A DNA stretch of 64,000 nt, taken from NCBI GenBank assembly GCA_036867785.1, contig CP145416.1, positions 186,001 through 250,000 of the forward strand, written 5' to 3'. Numbering within the stretch: the stretch's first letter is position 1; each line of letters opens with the position of its first letter. This stretch comes from Plasmodiophora brassicae (lineage: Eukaryota > Endomyxa: Phytomyxea > Phytomyxea > Plasmodiophorida). Positions 21,347 to 32,993 of the stretch are shown here, one piece after another. The notes beneath the pieces are model-generated. The model saw nothing but the letters and a program-made list of their open reading frames with translations. It did no database searches and was not told the DNA's origin. A program made the position numbers and the translations under genes.

Positions 21347-22067
21347 TCGTTCTCTTTGTTATGGTCATGTGGCGGTTGACTATATGCGGCAAGTGCGAAC
21401 CTACATAGGCTGCGGTATCAGAAGTCGGTCGCATCCAGCGCACCGGTGAAATCAGTTTCAGCCAGTTGCCCTGTCGTCGTGGCGCGCGGCACCTTGTCAG
21501 CCCTTCGAGAGCCGCGTGATTGTTATGTAGCGTTTGGATTGACAACGAAGGACGCATTGAACGGTCCGACAACTGGCGGCCTGGCGTGCGCATCACGTCG
21601 TTCGTCGTCTCCAAAGACGACGTGCGGTGCGGTATGGACCGTTGCGATATGACCTCGCGCCATTTAACCCGTTCGTGGTCGAGCCAATTCGATCACGAAC
21701 CGATATGTTTGTCGGGCCAAGCGCGCGACCCCATCCGCACTGGCACTCGCTCGTGTATCGTCGCGAAGAGCGCGCGCCTCCACCTGTGTGTCTCGGTACA
21801 CGGCTGTGCTGTGCTTACGCAGCTCGGCATGTGCGTACGTCCCTGCAGGTGACGGCGTGCGTCATACATACTGCGCGCAGTTCGTGCCGCAATCTGCGCG
21901 TGTTGTCGGACCTGGGCGGCGGCCTGCGTCGGAAATATTCCGGGCCTAGGAAGAGCCGTACGTTCCCCAGGGGCAGGTAGATGCCCGTGTTCGGCCGGTT
22001 CCGGATCACGGCGTGACTCACGGTTCACATCCCCAGAAAGAGGCGTGTCCGTGCTCGCCGCCCACAG
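21347..22067. other. intergenic between HSF copies 2 and 3
   Basis: This 721-bp stretch has no open frame that I can support and no repeat that I can see. It should contain the promoter of HSF copy 3. I did not find a clear TATA box close to the start. Confidence 0.4.
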
Positions 22068-22871
22068 ATGATCCGCTCGCGTCCGCGGCAGACTATCCCA
22101 ATGCCCCACAAGCCCATGTTCCTGCAGAAGGCGTTCGACATGGTCGAGTCAGATCGTGATGCCGCGTGCCGGTGGCTGCCGGACGGCCTGTCCTTCATTG
22201 TCGACGATGTCGAGCGCCTGGAACGCGAATCCCTGCCGAAATACTTCCGGCACAGCAACTTCCTCAGCTTCGTACGGCAGCTGCACTTCTATGGGTTCAC
22301 GAAGCAGACCATCTCGGAAGGACGCGCGCTGTTCTACCACCCGAACTTCCAGCGGCAGCGTCCCGAGCTCCTCCAGCACATCGAACGGCGCTCGTCCGAT
22401 AGAGCCAACAACCAGGGCGGTATCATCGTCAGGATGCAGGCCCAGATCGACGACCTGCAGCGGCGAAACGTCGAGCTGACAGCCGAATACGACCACCTGC
22501 AACACGTCGTCCACACGCTGCAGGCGACGTCTGCCCCGAGAAGGTGGTCCCTGCCGAGTATTTCGTTTTCAACGTCGGCGGATTACTCGCTAGTTGAACA
22601 GTACGGATACGACGATGCGAGTATCGGTACGGGGCAAGTGTCAGGGGCATCAGGTGGGGCCGCCGATGTCAAAAACCAGTTGATCATGCCGATTCCGATA
22701 CTGGCCGCGAACCTGAAACCGCCGTCCGGGTCTCCTGACGGGTCCGCATGTCGTATGCCCGTCATCGGCGATGGATCCAGTGTGGCATCTGCATTGTTGA
22801 CCCAGGCGCCATCGGAACCGACCGCCTTTCACCCGTTCAGGTCGGCGTCGACCGCAAGGACATCTGGATGA
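22068..22871 (+). CDS. heat shock factor-type transcription factor, copy 3
   Basis: Two in-frame ATGs, 22068 and 22101, precede the domain; the second gives MPHKPMFLQKAFDMVESDRD, matching the start of copy 4. The DNA-binding domain is complete: LERESLPKYFRHSNFLSFVR, QLHFYGFTKQTISEGRALFY, HPNFQRQRPELLQHI. A coiled coil follows (IIVRMQAQIDDLQRRNVELT). The remainder is Ser/Gly/Pro-rich. There is no intron. It is clearly the closest relative of copy 4, sharing the unusual KQTISEGRAL wing and NFQRxRPxLL. Confidence 0.92.
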   Translation: MIRSRPRQTIPMPHKPMFLQKAFDMVESDRDAACRWLPDGLSFIVDDVERLERESLPKYFRHSNFLSFVRQLHFYGFTKQTISEGRALFYHPNFQRQRPELLQHIERRSSDRANNQGGIIVRMQAQIDDLQRRNVELTAEYDHLQHVVHTLQATSAPRRWSLPSISFSTSADYSLVEQYGYDDASIGTGQVSGASGGAADVKNQLIMPIPILAANLKPPSGSPDGSACRMPVIGDGSSVASALLTQAPSEPTAFHPFRSASTARTSG

Positions 22872-22994
22872 CCCAGTGTCATGTCACGTTGTCAATACAA
22901 CTGTCATCGGGCGACCCTGTACGACTGTCGAATATTATACGTACCAAATTCTCTGTGGGAGCCGACGCGCAACGCCAGGGCTGCCAGGAACGTG

Positions 22995-23166
22995 CCATGT
23001 TTGCAGACTGGGCGTATTGTCGCTAGGGCGCGCTATAAATATATAAACCTCAAGTGACTGTGGACACAGGTCTATGAGACAAACCACGTTTACAGACTCG
23101 GAACATGTCGCTAGTGTACGCTATAAATAAACTTCAAGTGCCCGTTGGACACAGGTCTATGAGACA
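22995..23166. repeat. tandem duplication of a roughly 86-bp TATA-containing unit
   Basis: Unit 1 (22995-23082) and unit 2 (23083-23166) align along their length. Both contain TTTRCAGACT, TGTCGCTAG, GCTATAAATA, TCAAGTG and an identical block around GGACACAGGTCTATGAGACA. Each carries a canonical TATA-box sequence, so it may be a duplicated core promoter. No coding start with support follows within a few hundred bases. Confidence 0.75.
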
Positions 23167-23784
23167 GCACCGACACGTCATCGTTCCGTGAACGCCAGGC
23201 ACATACGGCCAAAAGTCAACCAGACATCGGCTGTTTCCACAACACTGGACAACCGACAGACGTCGGTGTGCGCGAACGGTTTATTGTTGTCTTCCTGCCA
23301 ACCCACTGCCGGTAAGTTCAACGTAACCGTTACCAGTACGTACGCACACCGCACGTGCGCGCGTGTTCCGGTCGTAACAGCCCGCAAGTACTTGCTCGCA
23401 ATTGGCCAATCCCCCAACCAGACGCCCAAGACTGCAAATGACTGATGAAGACACGGGCACATCAGATTTAGTTGAACGTGATGGCTTAACGCGTATAGCT
23501 CACCTAGCCTGCCTGCGGAGTGAGAAGCCCCTACAGAGTCCTGTAAGGACAGGAGGATGGGTGCGCGAAGACGTACTTCCTCCCAGACTTACGTGTAAGG
23601 ACATACAACTGGAGAATCGGATCCATCGACCGATTGTCAACAAGTGCAATGCGTGGAGGCTGCCTGCAACCCGCCGGCGTCCGAGCAGGCCGCGGGGTGC
23701 CGGGCTTGTCGCGCTCCCGTCAGCGGGTGCGCCGCGGATCGGCAATCCTGGGCGCAGGCGGCCAGCGGCCAACGGCGACGCCGC

Positions 23785-23850
23785 GACGCGCCGAGTCCGA
23801 TGAAGTCCGAAGACGCGCCGAGTCCGAAGAGGTCCGAAGACGCGCCCAGT
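23785..23850. repeat. 27-bp tandem repeat, about 2.4 units
   Basis: GACGCGCCGAGTCCGA-type units start at 23785, 23812 and 23839. The 27-bp period is divisible by three, and one frame reads DAPSPxKSE twice. No convincing gene surrounds it. It may be a fragment of a repetitive coding region or a plain minisatellite. Confidence 0.6.
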
Positions 23851-24625
23851 CGCGATCCTTTTTGCCAGTCCAAACTTCTGCGGTCTGGTCGCGGTGTGCC
23901 GCTAGTCTCTGTCCGCAGCAGACCCCAACACGTCGTCGATCGAGGGGTATCACGATGACCTCCCCGTCTGCCGTGCTGCTTTCGCTATGACTTTATATGC
24001 AGCGACGGCGTTGCAGTCGACGCAGGCATGATCACGAGGGCGCAGACACGTTTAGATAGGTATGCAGGAGTTGAAAGATGGGCGGCTGTCGTCCAACCAG
24101 GCGCCGAGGTTGCACCTGCCTAGAGCAGGGGCGCCCCGTCAGCCGACAATTTCTACCGGGCACCCCTGCAGGAAATGGGTTCGCATACGCTCGTCATGTC
24201 CCGTATCAGCTTGTCCGTTCGGGCCTCGTCAGCCGCAACGGTATCGCACCGCTGCATGTAAAGTGCGAAGACCAACACGACGTGCGCACGGAGCTGATTC
24301 ACCTGCGTCCTCCTCCTCCTGCTTCTACTGTCGTCCGTCAGCACGTAGGTCGGGGTGGGACAATATTCGCACGCCCCACGTACCGTCATATGGGTCAATG
24401 TGCGCCTGACGAATCATCATGCCCTGGATCGTCCGCCGTTTGTGGGAATGGTCTGTTGCAAAAATCCGTCGAGGCGCCTGCACAGTACGAGACAGGACGT
24501 CTTGCTCCTCAAATTGCCGTGGGGGGTATGGCGTGAGTCACGACAGGCGTCCGGAAGAGTACAGGTAGGCATCGCTGCCCATTGCTGTTCTGCGAGCCCG
24601 CATCCGAAGCGCCTGGCGCCCCGAC

Positions 24626-25369
24626 ATGCCCGACAAGCCGACGTTCCTGCAGCGGACGTTCGAGATGCTCGAGTCCAAGGACGACGACGCGTGCCGCTGG
24701 CAGCCGGACGGCCTGTCGTTCGTCGTCGAGGACGTCGCCCGCCTCGAGCGCGAGTCGCTGCCCAAGTACTTCCGGCACGGGAACTTCCTCAGCTTCGTGC
24801 GCCAGCTCCACTTCTACGGTTTCTCGAAGCAGACCATCTCGGAAGGGCGCGCCCTGCTGTCGCACACGAACTTCCAGCGCGACCGCCCCGACCTGCTCGA
24901 CCGGATCGTGCGCCGCTCGTCCGACAAGGTCAGCAACCAGCGCAGCGTGATCGCGCGCATGAAGGCGCAGGTCGAGACGCTGCAGCAGAGGAACGCGGAG
25001 CTGTCCGCCGAATGCGACAACCTGCGAGGCATGATCCGCGAATTCCACGTCCGCGACGTCGCACCGTCCAGGAGGTCCTCAATTGTATCACTATCCACGT
25101 CGCCGCCCCGGCCCATGCAGGAATATCGATGCGATGGCGCAAGCATCGGTGCCGTCAAGGCGTCGTCGTCGGGCGGCCCCGCTAACAACCCGAACAAGGC
25201 ATTACTGAGGCCGATGCCGACCCTGCCGGGCCCGTTCCTGAAACGACGCCGCGTCGACCTGCTCGAAGGTACGGACGACGACGAGTTCAGCAGCATGGGG
25301 ACGTCCTCGGTCCGGATCACACCGTCGGAGACAACGGCGTTCCTGCCGGTCGGGTCCCGCCTTGTATAA
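24626..25369 (+). CDS. heat shock factor-type transcription factor, copy 4
   Basis: The ATG at 24626 starts MPDKPTFLQRTFEMLESKDD. The DNA-binding domain carries RWQPDGLSFVVEDVARLERE, SLPKYFRHGNFLSFVRQLHF and YGFSKQTISEGRALLSHTNF. A trimerisation coiled coil follows (IARMKAQVETLQQRNAELSA). The C-terminal half holds a basic cluster KRRRVDLLEG that may be a nuclear signal and ends with an aliphatic motif (TTAFLPVGSRLV). The frame is intronless. It is the sister of copy 3 with faster change in the tail. Confidence 0.92.
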   Translation: MPDKPTFLQRTFEMLESKDDDACRWQPDGLSFVVEDVARLERESLPKYFRHGNFLSFVRQLHFYGFSKQTISEGRALLSHTNFQRDRPDLLDRIVRRSSDKVSNQRSVIARMKAQVETLQQRNAELSAECDNLRGMIREFHVRDVAPSRRSSIVSLSTSPPRPMQEYRCDGASIGAVKASSSGGPANNPNKALLRPMPTLPGPFLKRRRVDLLEGTDDDEFSSMGTSSVRITPSETTAFLPVGSRLV

Positions 25370-25831
25370 ACCACACCCTTGCCACGATCAGCGACACGGG
25401 ACTTTATCGATCGCAACGAGCCCAGATTACGCACCGACAGAGCGAACGTGGGCACCCGCCCGTGCATATAGGTACGCCTGGGAAGCCACGCGGCCCCCCG
25501 ACTGACCATTACGAGCGCATACAGTATTATACGCGTACGTACTGCTGGGCGCGCAAGGAAACGACAATGAACCCCGACGCCCCAGCACCTCGACGCATGT
25601 GCCCCGAGCCGTCGCAGCTGGCGGCAGGGCCCTGCTGGATCGCCGTCCCGGCTCGACCATTCTTCAGACAGTGGCGGGGCGGCAATATGTGGCAAAATTG
25701 CGCCCTGTGCGCGGGCTGTATCGCGCGCGCCCCCAGTCACGAGCTGCACCGGGGGCCCCCCGCCCACTGCACCGTGCACAGTGCTGGGTGGCGGAGTGCG
25801 TGGCGGCGCGGGCGCCACAGGGAATGCCGCC
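25370..25831. promoter_or_regulatory. intergenic region upstream of CPSF160
   Basis: This spacer of about 460 bp between two genes on the same strand should contain the CPSF160 promoter and leader. No RNA gene, repeat or upstream coding exon could be supported. Confidence 0.4.
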
Positions 25832-28800
25832 ATGACGTCCGCCTACGCCAGCGTCCAGCAGTGGCATCATGCCAACGCCGTCCACCTCGCCTGCAAGGCC
25901 GACCTGTTCGACCAGCGCCCGTCGCTCGTTGTCGTACGGAGCAACGTCGTCGAGGTGTACGCCGTCGTCGACGACCGCCCGCTGCGCCTCCGCCACCGCC
26001 TCGTCCTGCAGGGCACGCCCGTCGACGTGAAACCGGCGCGGTTTCCCGGGTCGCAGCGCGACTCCCTGCTCCTCACGTTCATGGATGCGCTGCTGTCGCG
26101 CCTGGACTTCAACCCGGAGACGAACCGGTTCGAGACGACGGCCATGCACGCGTACGAGATGCCCAAGAGGAAGCTGGGCGGCGTCAACGACTTCCAGCCG
26201 CCGCTGCTGTGCGTGGATCCCCAGCAGCGATGCTCGGCGTACGTTGTCGCCTCCGACTCGATCATGATCTGGCCGTTCACCGACCGGGTCGAGTTCGGCG
26301 CCGTCCACGTCACGTCGGACGCGCCCAAAGGGTGGGTTGCCCGCAACGCTGTCGTCCGGCCACGCTCGTCAGTGCGCCTGATTCGTGGGCCGTGCTCGCA
26401 CACAGGGTCGTCTCGCAGCATGGCGTCGAGACGCGCGCGGGCCTCGTCGTCGACCTGTCCGAGTACGGCGTCGACCGCATCAAGGCGATCACGTTCCTGA
26501 ACGGGTTCCTGGAACCGTCCGTCCTCGTCCTGCACGATCCGGAACACACCTGGGGTACGCCGCGCCGCCTGCCGGTCCACTGATGGACCCGACCCTGACG
26601 CGCGTCCTGCCGTCCAGCCGGGCGGACCGCCGCCAAGCCCAGCACCTGCGTGCTGACGTCGATCTCCATCAGCCTGGACACGGGCAAGCACTGGCTGATC
26701 GCCAACGAGAAGGGCCTGCCGTACGACGCCGAGTCGCTGCTCGCGCTGCCCATGCCCGTCGGCGGGGCGCTCGTCTTCTCGTCCAACCTGGTGATGTACC
26801 ACAAGCAGAAGATGGAGGCGGCGCTGTCCGTCAACGAGTTCGGCGACCGGGTGACGACGCTGCGCGTGTCGCCGACGCAGCCGACCCACTGCGCCCCGTT
26901 CTGCATGGAGCGGGCGGCCGTGGCCGCCCTGGCGCCCGACGCGTTCGTCATCGGGACGCGCGCCGGCGACCTGCACCTGCTGACGCTGCAGACGCTGGGC
27001 GACTCGATCCGCAGCATGGACGTGACGCGCGTCACCCGGTCGCACATCGCCTCCTGCCTCTGCGCCCTGTCGCCATCGCTGCTGTTCATCGGGTCCAAGC
27101 TCGGCGACTCGCTGCTCGTCCGCTACGAGACCGTACGTTTCGTTCGCTCGTCGCCCGTCTGCACCGAACGCGCTGACTTGCCGGCAGACGACGGTCGAGG
27201 TCGACGTATCGTCCGGGGCGCCCGACGGCGACCGGCAGCCTGATCGAGGTCTGCTGCTGTTGTGCGCGCGTGTGCATGCCGCTCCTGTGCGATTTGTAAC
27301 CGGGGGCGCGGTTGGTCTCAGACGATGCCGCCATGGACATCCTGTTCCGCGAGACGCCCGGCGCCGACCGGCGCGTCGTGCCGACGTTGTCGGCGACGGT
27401 TCGCGATTCGCTGTTCTGTGTCGCGCCGCTGACCCGCATCCGCATGACGCAATCGGTCGGTAGGCGTCGCGGACGACGACGACGACGCTGGGCTAACGGT
27501 GCGGCAGGGGACGCCGGCGCGCGCCGAGATGGTCGCCTGCAGCGGCTACGATCGCACCGGGGCGCTCCTGGTCCTCGACGACTGCGTCCGCCCCACCCAG
27601 CTGGCGTCGTTCGACATCAAGCAGCCGGCCACGTTAGGCTTCGTGTCCTCGATGATGCGTCCCAGACCTGACGTTTCCTGCTCGCCCAGGGGCTGCTGGT
27701 CGCTGCTGGCGGACGACGACGCCCTGTACCCGACGTTCGTCGTCATTGGCCAGGAATCGCGGACGCTCGTGCGCCGCTCCACCGGCGACGAGTTGCTGAC
27801 CGTCGACCAGTCGGGCTTCTGCACCGAAGGTCCACGCCCGCGTCGCTCACCGCGTCCTCGCCCGCTTTGACACACCTACACCTGTAGAGGCGACCGTGGC
27901 CGCCGGGAACGTGGCCGGGCGGGAGCGGATCGTGCAAGTCCTGCGGCGATCCGTCCGCCTCCTACGAGCGGACACGACGGCGACACTGATCGCTGAGGTC
28001 GGCGTGCGCGTCCGCCTCTAGCTGTCGCCAGGGCGCGCTGACGCTCGCTCGTTGCAGATCGCGGTGGACGGCGTGGTCCAGTCGGCGCACGTCTGCGACC
28101 CGTTCGTCGCCCTGCTGCTGGACGACGGGTCGTTGCTGTTCGGGGACGCGGCGGCGCCGGCGCTGACGCTGGAGCGCGTCCCTCGCGACACGGCCCCGGT
28201 CGCCATTGCGCTCTACCGCGATCGTGGAACGTCCGGGCTGTTCTCGGCGCGCTCCATGGCCGACCCGCAGGCATCGGCGGGCGTTGAGGCGATGGGCGAC
28301 GACGGCGAGGACCTCGAGGCGCTCCTGTTCGGGTCCGGTGACGCGACGGCGACAACACCAACAACGGACGAGGCGGGGCCCGGCGCGACGCAGGGCGCCG
28401 CCGCCGCCGCCGTCCACATCCTGGCCTGCGTCTCGTCGACGGGGACGCTGGACCTGTACCGCCTGCCGGACGTGCACCTGCTGTTCCGGGCGCGGTCGCT
28501 GTGCCGGGGCGCCCAGCTGCTCTGCAACGAGGTCGGCGGCGCCGACGACGACGACGCGCCCGTCGCCGCCGCCGACGAGGAGCAGCAGCAGCGTGTCCGG
28601 TTCCTCCTGGTCGACACGCTCTGCGACGACGACCTGGCGCGCCCGGTCCTGATCGCCGCGCTGGCCAACGACGACATCCTGATCTACAACGCGTTCCCGT
28701 CGCCCGCCGGCCACGCCCCGGTACGTTGGCGAACGCGCCCGCGCCCGTCGTCACCGTGTGCTGACAAAGACGCGCGCACACGCACACAGGTGCCGCTGGC

Positions 28801-30621
28801 CTGGTCCCGGTTCGATCACGGGCGCCTGACGCGGCCGCTGATGGCGTCCGGCGTCGTGTCGACGGCGCCGTTCGCCGTCAAGTTCGACGCGATCGCCGGC
28901 CGGTCGGGCGTGTTCGTCGGCGGCGTGCGCCCCTGGTGGATCTTTGGCACGCGCGACTACGTGCAGACGTTCGCGGCGGCCGCCGAGGTGGGCGGCGGCC
29001 GCATCACGACGTTCGGCGCGTTCCGCAGCGCCGCCTGCCCGTCCGGCGCCTTCCTGTACGGCTGCGACAGCACGCTGCGCGTCTGCACGCTGCCCGACGG
29101 CGTCGCCTACGAGGGCGGCATGGCCGTCCGGCGCAAGCCGCTGCGCGCCACGCCCATCCTGCTGACGGTACGGCCGACGTGTGTGGCCAGCAGCTGGCTG
29201 ACTGACCGACCGACCGACGGTTGCCCAGTTCCACGTGGACTCGGGCATGGTGGCGCTGCTGACGCTGCGCAAGGCGCCGGTCTGGAGCGTCGAGGAGGTG
29301 ACGGCGCGGTCCGTGCCGGTGCAGGACAACCGGTGCGCGCTGCACCTGTGCCGCAACGGGTCGTTCGACATTGTCGACACGTTCGACGAGATGGAGCACG
29401 ACGGCGAGGAGACGATCCTGGCCGTCGAGGACGCGCCGCTGGCGGTCGGCGGCGCCGCCGACGGCAAGCGCATCCCGTTCCTGGCGGTCGGCACGGCCAA
29501 CGTCGAGAGCGAGGAGGTGCAGTGCCGCGGGCGGATCCTGCTGTTCCGCGTGCACGACACGACGCCGTCGGACGCGACCGGCGCGGGCATGCGCCTGAAC
29601 CTGGCGTTCGAGTCGAAGGAGATCGGGCCGATCTCGGCGATCGCCGCCGTCCAGGGCTGCCTCTGCGTCGCCGTCGGCCTGCGCGTCGTCATGTACCGCT
29701 GGGACGCCGACCGCCTCGTCGGCTGCGCCTTCTTCGACGCCGACTTCTACGCCGTGTCGCTGGCCGCCGCCAAGGGCTTCATCGTCCTCGCCGACGTCTA
29801 CAACTCGGCCTACCTGCTGTACTGGGAGCCCCGCCTCAAGCAGGTCATGCTGCTGGGCCGGGACCCGGTCTACACCGAGGTGTACGCCGCCGACTTCCTG
29901 ATCGACGGCGACGACCTGTCCGTGGTCGTCGCCGACGCCCACGGCAACCTGCGCCTGGTCGGGTACGCGCCCTACCGCCCCGACAGCCTCGGCGGGCGGC
30001 GCCTGCTGCGCCGCGCCGACATTCACCTAGGTCGGTGGGCCCGTTCATGACGCCGACCGTTGCTGGTCTGCTGACTGTGTGTGTGTGTGCGCCCGTTCGC
30101 GCACCCGTAGGCACCCGGGTGACGTCGTTCGTGCGCCTGCGCGGCCGCGACCTGTCCGGCATGACCGTGTCGAGGGGCGGGCGGTACCCGCTGGTGGGCG
30201 CCGGCATCGACGGATCCGTGTCATGCCTGGCGCCCGTCACCGAGACGCTGTACCGACGGTAGGAGGAGCGCGCGCCCTGTCCGTCCTGCTGTTGCTGCTG
30301 CCGAGTTCTGACACGCGCGCCGCTGTGTGTGTGTGCCGCAGGTTGTACTCGCTGACGACGCTGCTGACGTTCCAGGTGCGGCACCTGGGCGGCCTGAACC
30401 CGCGGCAGTACCGCGCGTGGAAGGCGGCCGGGCGCGGCGACATCCTGACGACGAACTGCGTCCGCAACGTCGTCGACATCGACTTCCTGCTGCGGTTCGC
30501 CGGCCTCGACTACGCCCTGCAGGGCCAGCTGGCGCAGAGCATCGGGACGACGCCGGACCAGATCGTGGACAACCTGCTCCAGCTGCAGCTGTCGTCGTCC
30601 ATGCAGCCGTACCTGGCCTAG
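25832..30621 (+). CDS. CPSF1: cleavage and polyadenylation specificity factor 160 kDa subunit
   Basis: This is the large beta-propeller scaffold of the CPSF complex that recognises the AAUAAA region of pre-mRNA. The ATG at 25832 opens MTSAYASVQQWHHANAVHLA. Family-like segments in order include PSLVVVRSNVVEVYAV, DSLLLTFMDALLSRLDFNPE, ITFLNGFLEPSVLVLHDPE, VLTSISISLDTGKHWLIANE, SPSLLFIGSKLGDSLLVRYE, EMVACSGYDRTGALLVLDD, LLTVDQSGFCTEGP, FVALLLDDGSLLFGD and YRLPDVHLLFRARSLC. The ending is LGGLNPRQYRAWKAAGR, RNVVDIDFLLRF and IGTTPDQIVDNLLQ. About ten short introns interrupt it. An acidic low-complexity insert sits near 28260-28400. It is convergent with listerin, only 81 bp away. Confidence 0.92.
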
Positions 30622-30702
30622 GGACGGGCCTACTCCTCACTGTACGACAACGACGACTACGATAGGGTGTTTGTACTGGTGTGCGTGTCGTGGACGTTCG
30701 CT

Positions 30703-32958
30703 TCAGAAGGCGCTGCGGCAGAGCGGGCAGGTGGCGCCCGTGGCCGACGAGGCGAACCACTTGTAGAGGCAGGCCGAGTGGAACCGGTGCTTGCAGACGC
30801 GGCAGGCGAGGCGCGGCACCTGGTCGGTGACGGCGTGGACGACGGCGTAGCAGATGGGGCAGTCGTCCAGGCCGGCGAAGTGCGCCTCGACGTTCCGGCG
30901 CCACTGCCGGACGGCGTCGCCCACCGACCCGTTGCGCGACGCCAGCACGGTCGCCACCGTCAGCGCCCAGCGCCGCACGCGGCCCGCGTCGACGCCGCGG
31001 TGGTCGCTCAGGTCGACGTCGGCGACGCGCAGCGGGTGCTCCGCCGCCAGACGGATCACCAGGCGCACGGCAACGTCGGCGTGCGGGCGCACGGTCGCCG
31101 CGATCTCGCCGGCGCGCGTGCACCGCACCACGAACCCGTCGCCGTCCTCCTGTGTCGTCGGCCCGGCACGGAGCGCGGCGACCTCGTCGGCGATCAGCGC
31201 GGGCGTGAACCGCCGCGCCGTCACGCGGCGGTACGCGTCGGCGGCGGCCCGGTCGCTGCAGGCGCTCCACCAGGCGCGCGCCACGACCGGCATCGCCTGC
31301 AGCGCCCGGTAGTAGCAGGCGGTGGCCAGGCCCGCGTACAGGCGCCGGCGCACGTGCCGGTGCCGGTGCACGTGCCGGCCAGGCAGGGCCGCGTTCGCCC
31401 CGACGTCGACGACGACGTCGGCCGCTGCGGGCCTCGGCGCCGACGACAGGATCTGCACCATGCATTCGTCGAGGAAGGCGGGTGCCGCGTCGCGCACCGC
31501 CGTCAGCAGGAGCAGCGAGCGGCGGCGCGCCCCGACCTGGTCCAGGACGGCGAGCCAGACCAGCAGGTAGCAGCGGACGTCGTCGTCGTGGTTGACGTCC
31601 GGGCGGCGCGTCAGGACGTCAACGAGTGCCGCCGGGATGAGGTTGTTGCTGTCGCGGGGCTCGTCGTCGTCGTCGGCGGCAACGGCGGCGGCCAGGCCCC
31701 CGATCGTGGCGGAGAAGACGGCGTGGGCAAGCCGGGCGATGGCGTCACCGGCGTCGTCGTCGTCGTCGACGGGCGCGTCGCCGCCGTGGCGCAGCAGGGC
31801 GACCAGGTTGTCGAGGAGCAGGGCGAGGCGGTCGGCGGGCAGCGACGTCGCGAACGGGTACGCGGTCAGGACGCCGGCCAGGCGGTCGACGGTGCCGGGC
31901 GCCAGGCGACGCAGGGCACCCGGCGCCAGCAGCGGCAGGCACAGGTCCAGGGCCGGGCGCACCAGCGGATCATCGTCGTCGACGACGTTGGGGCGGCGCA
32001 CGACGACGACCAGGCCGCCCAGCAGGTCCAGGGCGGCGTCGGTGCGCTCGTCGTCGTCGTCGTGGTCGGCGTCGTCGAGCGCATCGACGACCCAGGCGAG
32101 GGCGTCGGCGCGCTCCTCGCTGGACGGGGCCGGCGGCCAGACGGCGACGGCGGCGGCCGCCAGGCGCAGGCCCGCCGTCGTCGTCGTCGACGCCAGGCGC
32201 GCCGCCACCCGCCAGACGGCGTCGCGCGCCACCACGTCGCCCAGGTCGGGCAGGGCGCGCGCCAGGCACAGCGCCGACCGGTGATCGCTGTCGTCGTCGT
32301 CGTCGCCCTCGCTGTCGGCCAGCCAGCGCCGGGCGGCCTCGGCCAGTGGCGCGCCGGGCGTCACGAGGCGCATCGCGGGCACCAGCGCCGGCGTCGTCGC
32401 CGGCAGACGTGCCAGCAGGGACGCGCGCGCCGCCGACGACGACGACCGGGCCAGAGCGTCGGCCAACTGCTCCACGTCGTCGTCGCCGGCCGCCGCCGCC
32501 CACAGCCGGTCGACAACGTCGCGCGTCACCAGCGAGTCGTTGTCGTCGACGAGGCGGGCGGCGATGAGGCGGCGGGCGCGATGCCCGATGACCCGGAGGC
32601 GGGCCTCGAGCGCCCAGAGCGACGGGGCCAGCGCCCAGAGCAGCGGCATCATCCTGGGCGCCGCCCCCAGCAGGTCCAGGGCGTCGAGGCAGGCGTCGCG
32701 CGCCCCGACGGCCAGGTCGCGGCGCGCGATCGCGTCCAGGTCGGCGCCGGTCGGGAAGCAGGCCCGCGTCGTCGGCCAGGGCACGGCGCTGGCGACGACG
32801 TGCGCCCAGAACACGGGGTCGAACGACGACGACGCCGACGCCCCCAGCAGAGCGACCCGGCGCAGGTCGCCCGCCACGACGTCCAGCACGCGGGCGGGCA
32901 TCGACACGCCCCGGGCCCGCTGCGCCAGCGCGACGACGTGCGGCGCGGCAACGTCGCC

Positions 32959-32993
<35 letters not shown>

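Larger units (their letters stand above)
22872..24625. other. repeat-bearing intergenic stretch between HSF copies 3 and 4
   Basis: This 1.75-kb stretch has no gene I can support. It contains a tandem duplication with a TATA-like core (22995-23166) and a short 27-bp tandem repeat (23785-23850), listed separately. Several open frames cross it but most begin at GTG or disagree with the local composition. Confidence 0.5.

Noticed and set aside
23188-23445. 85-codon frame just after the duplicated TATA unit
   Set aside because: It starts with GTG, has no similarity I recognise, and its composition is no better than that of neighbouring frames.
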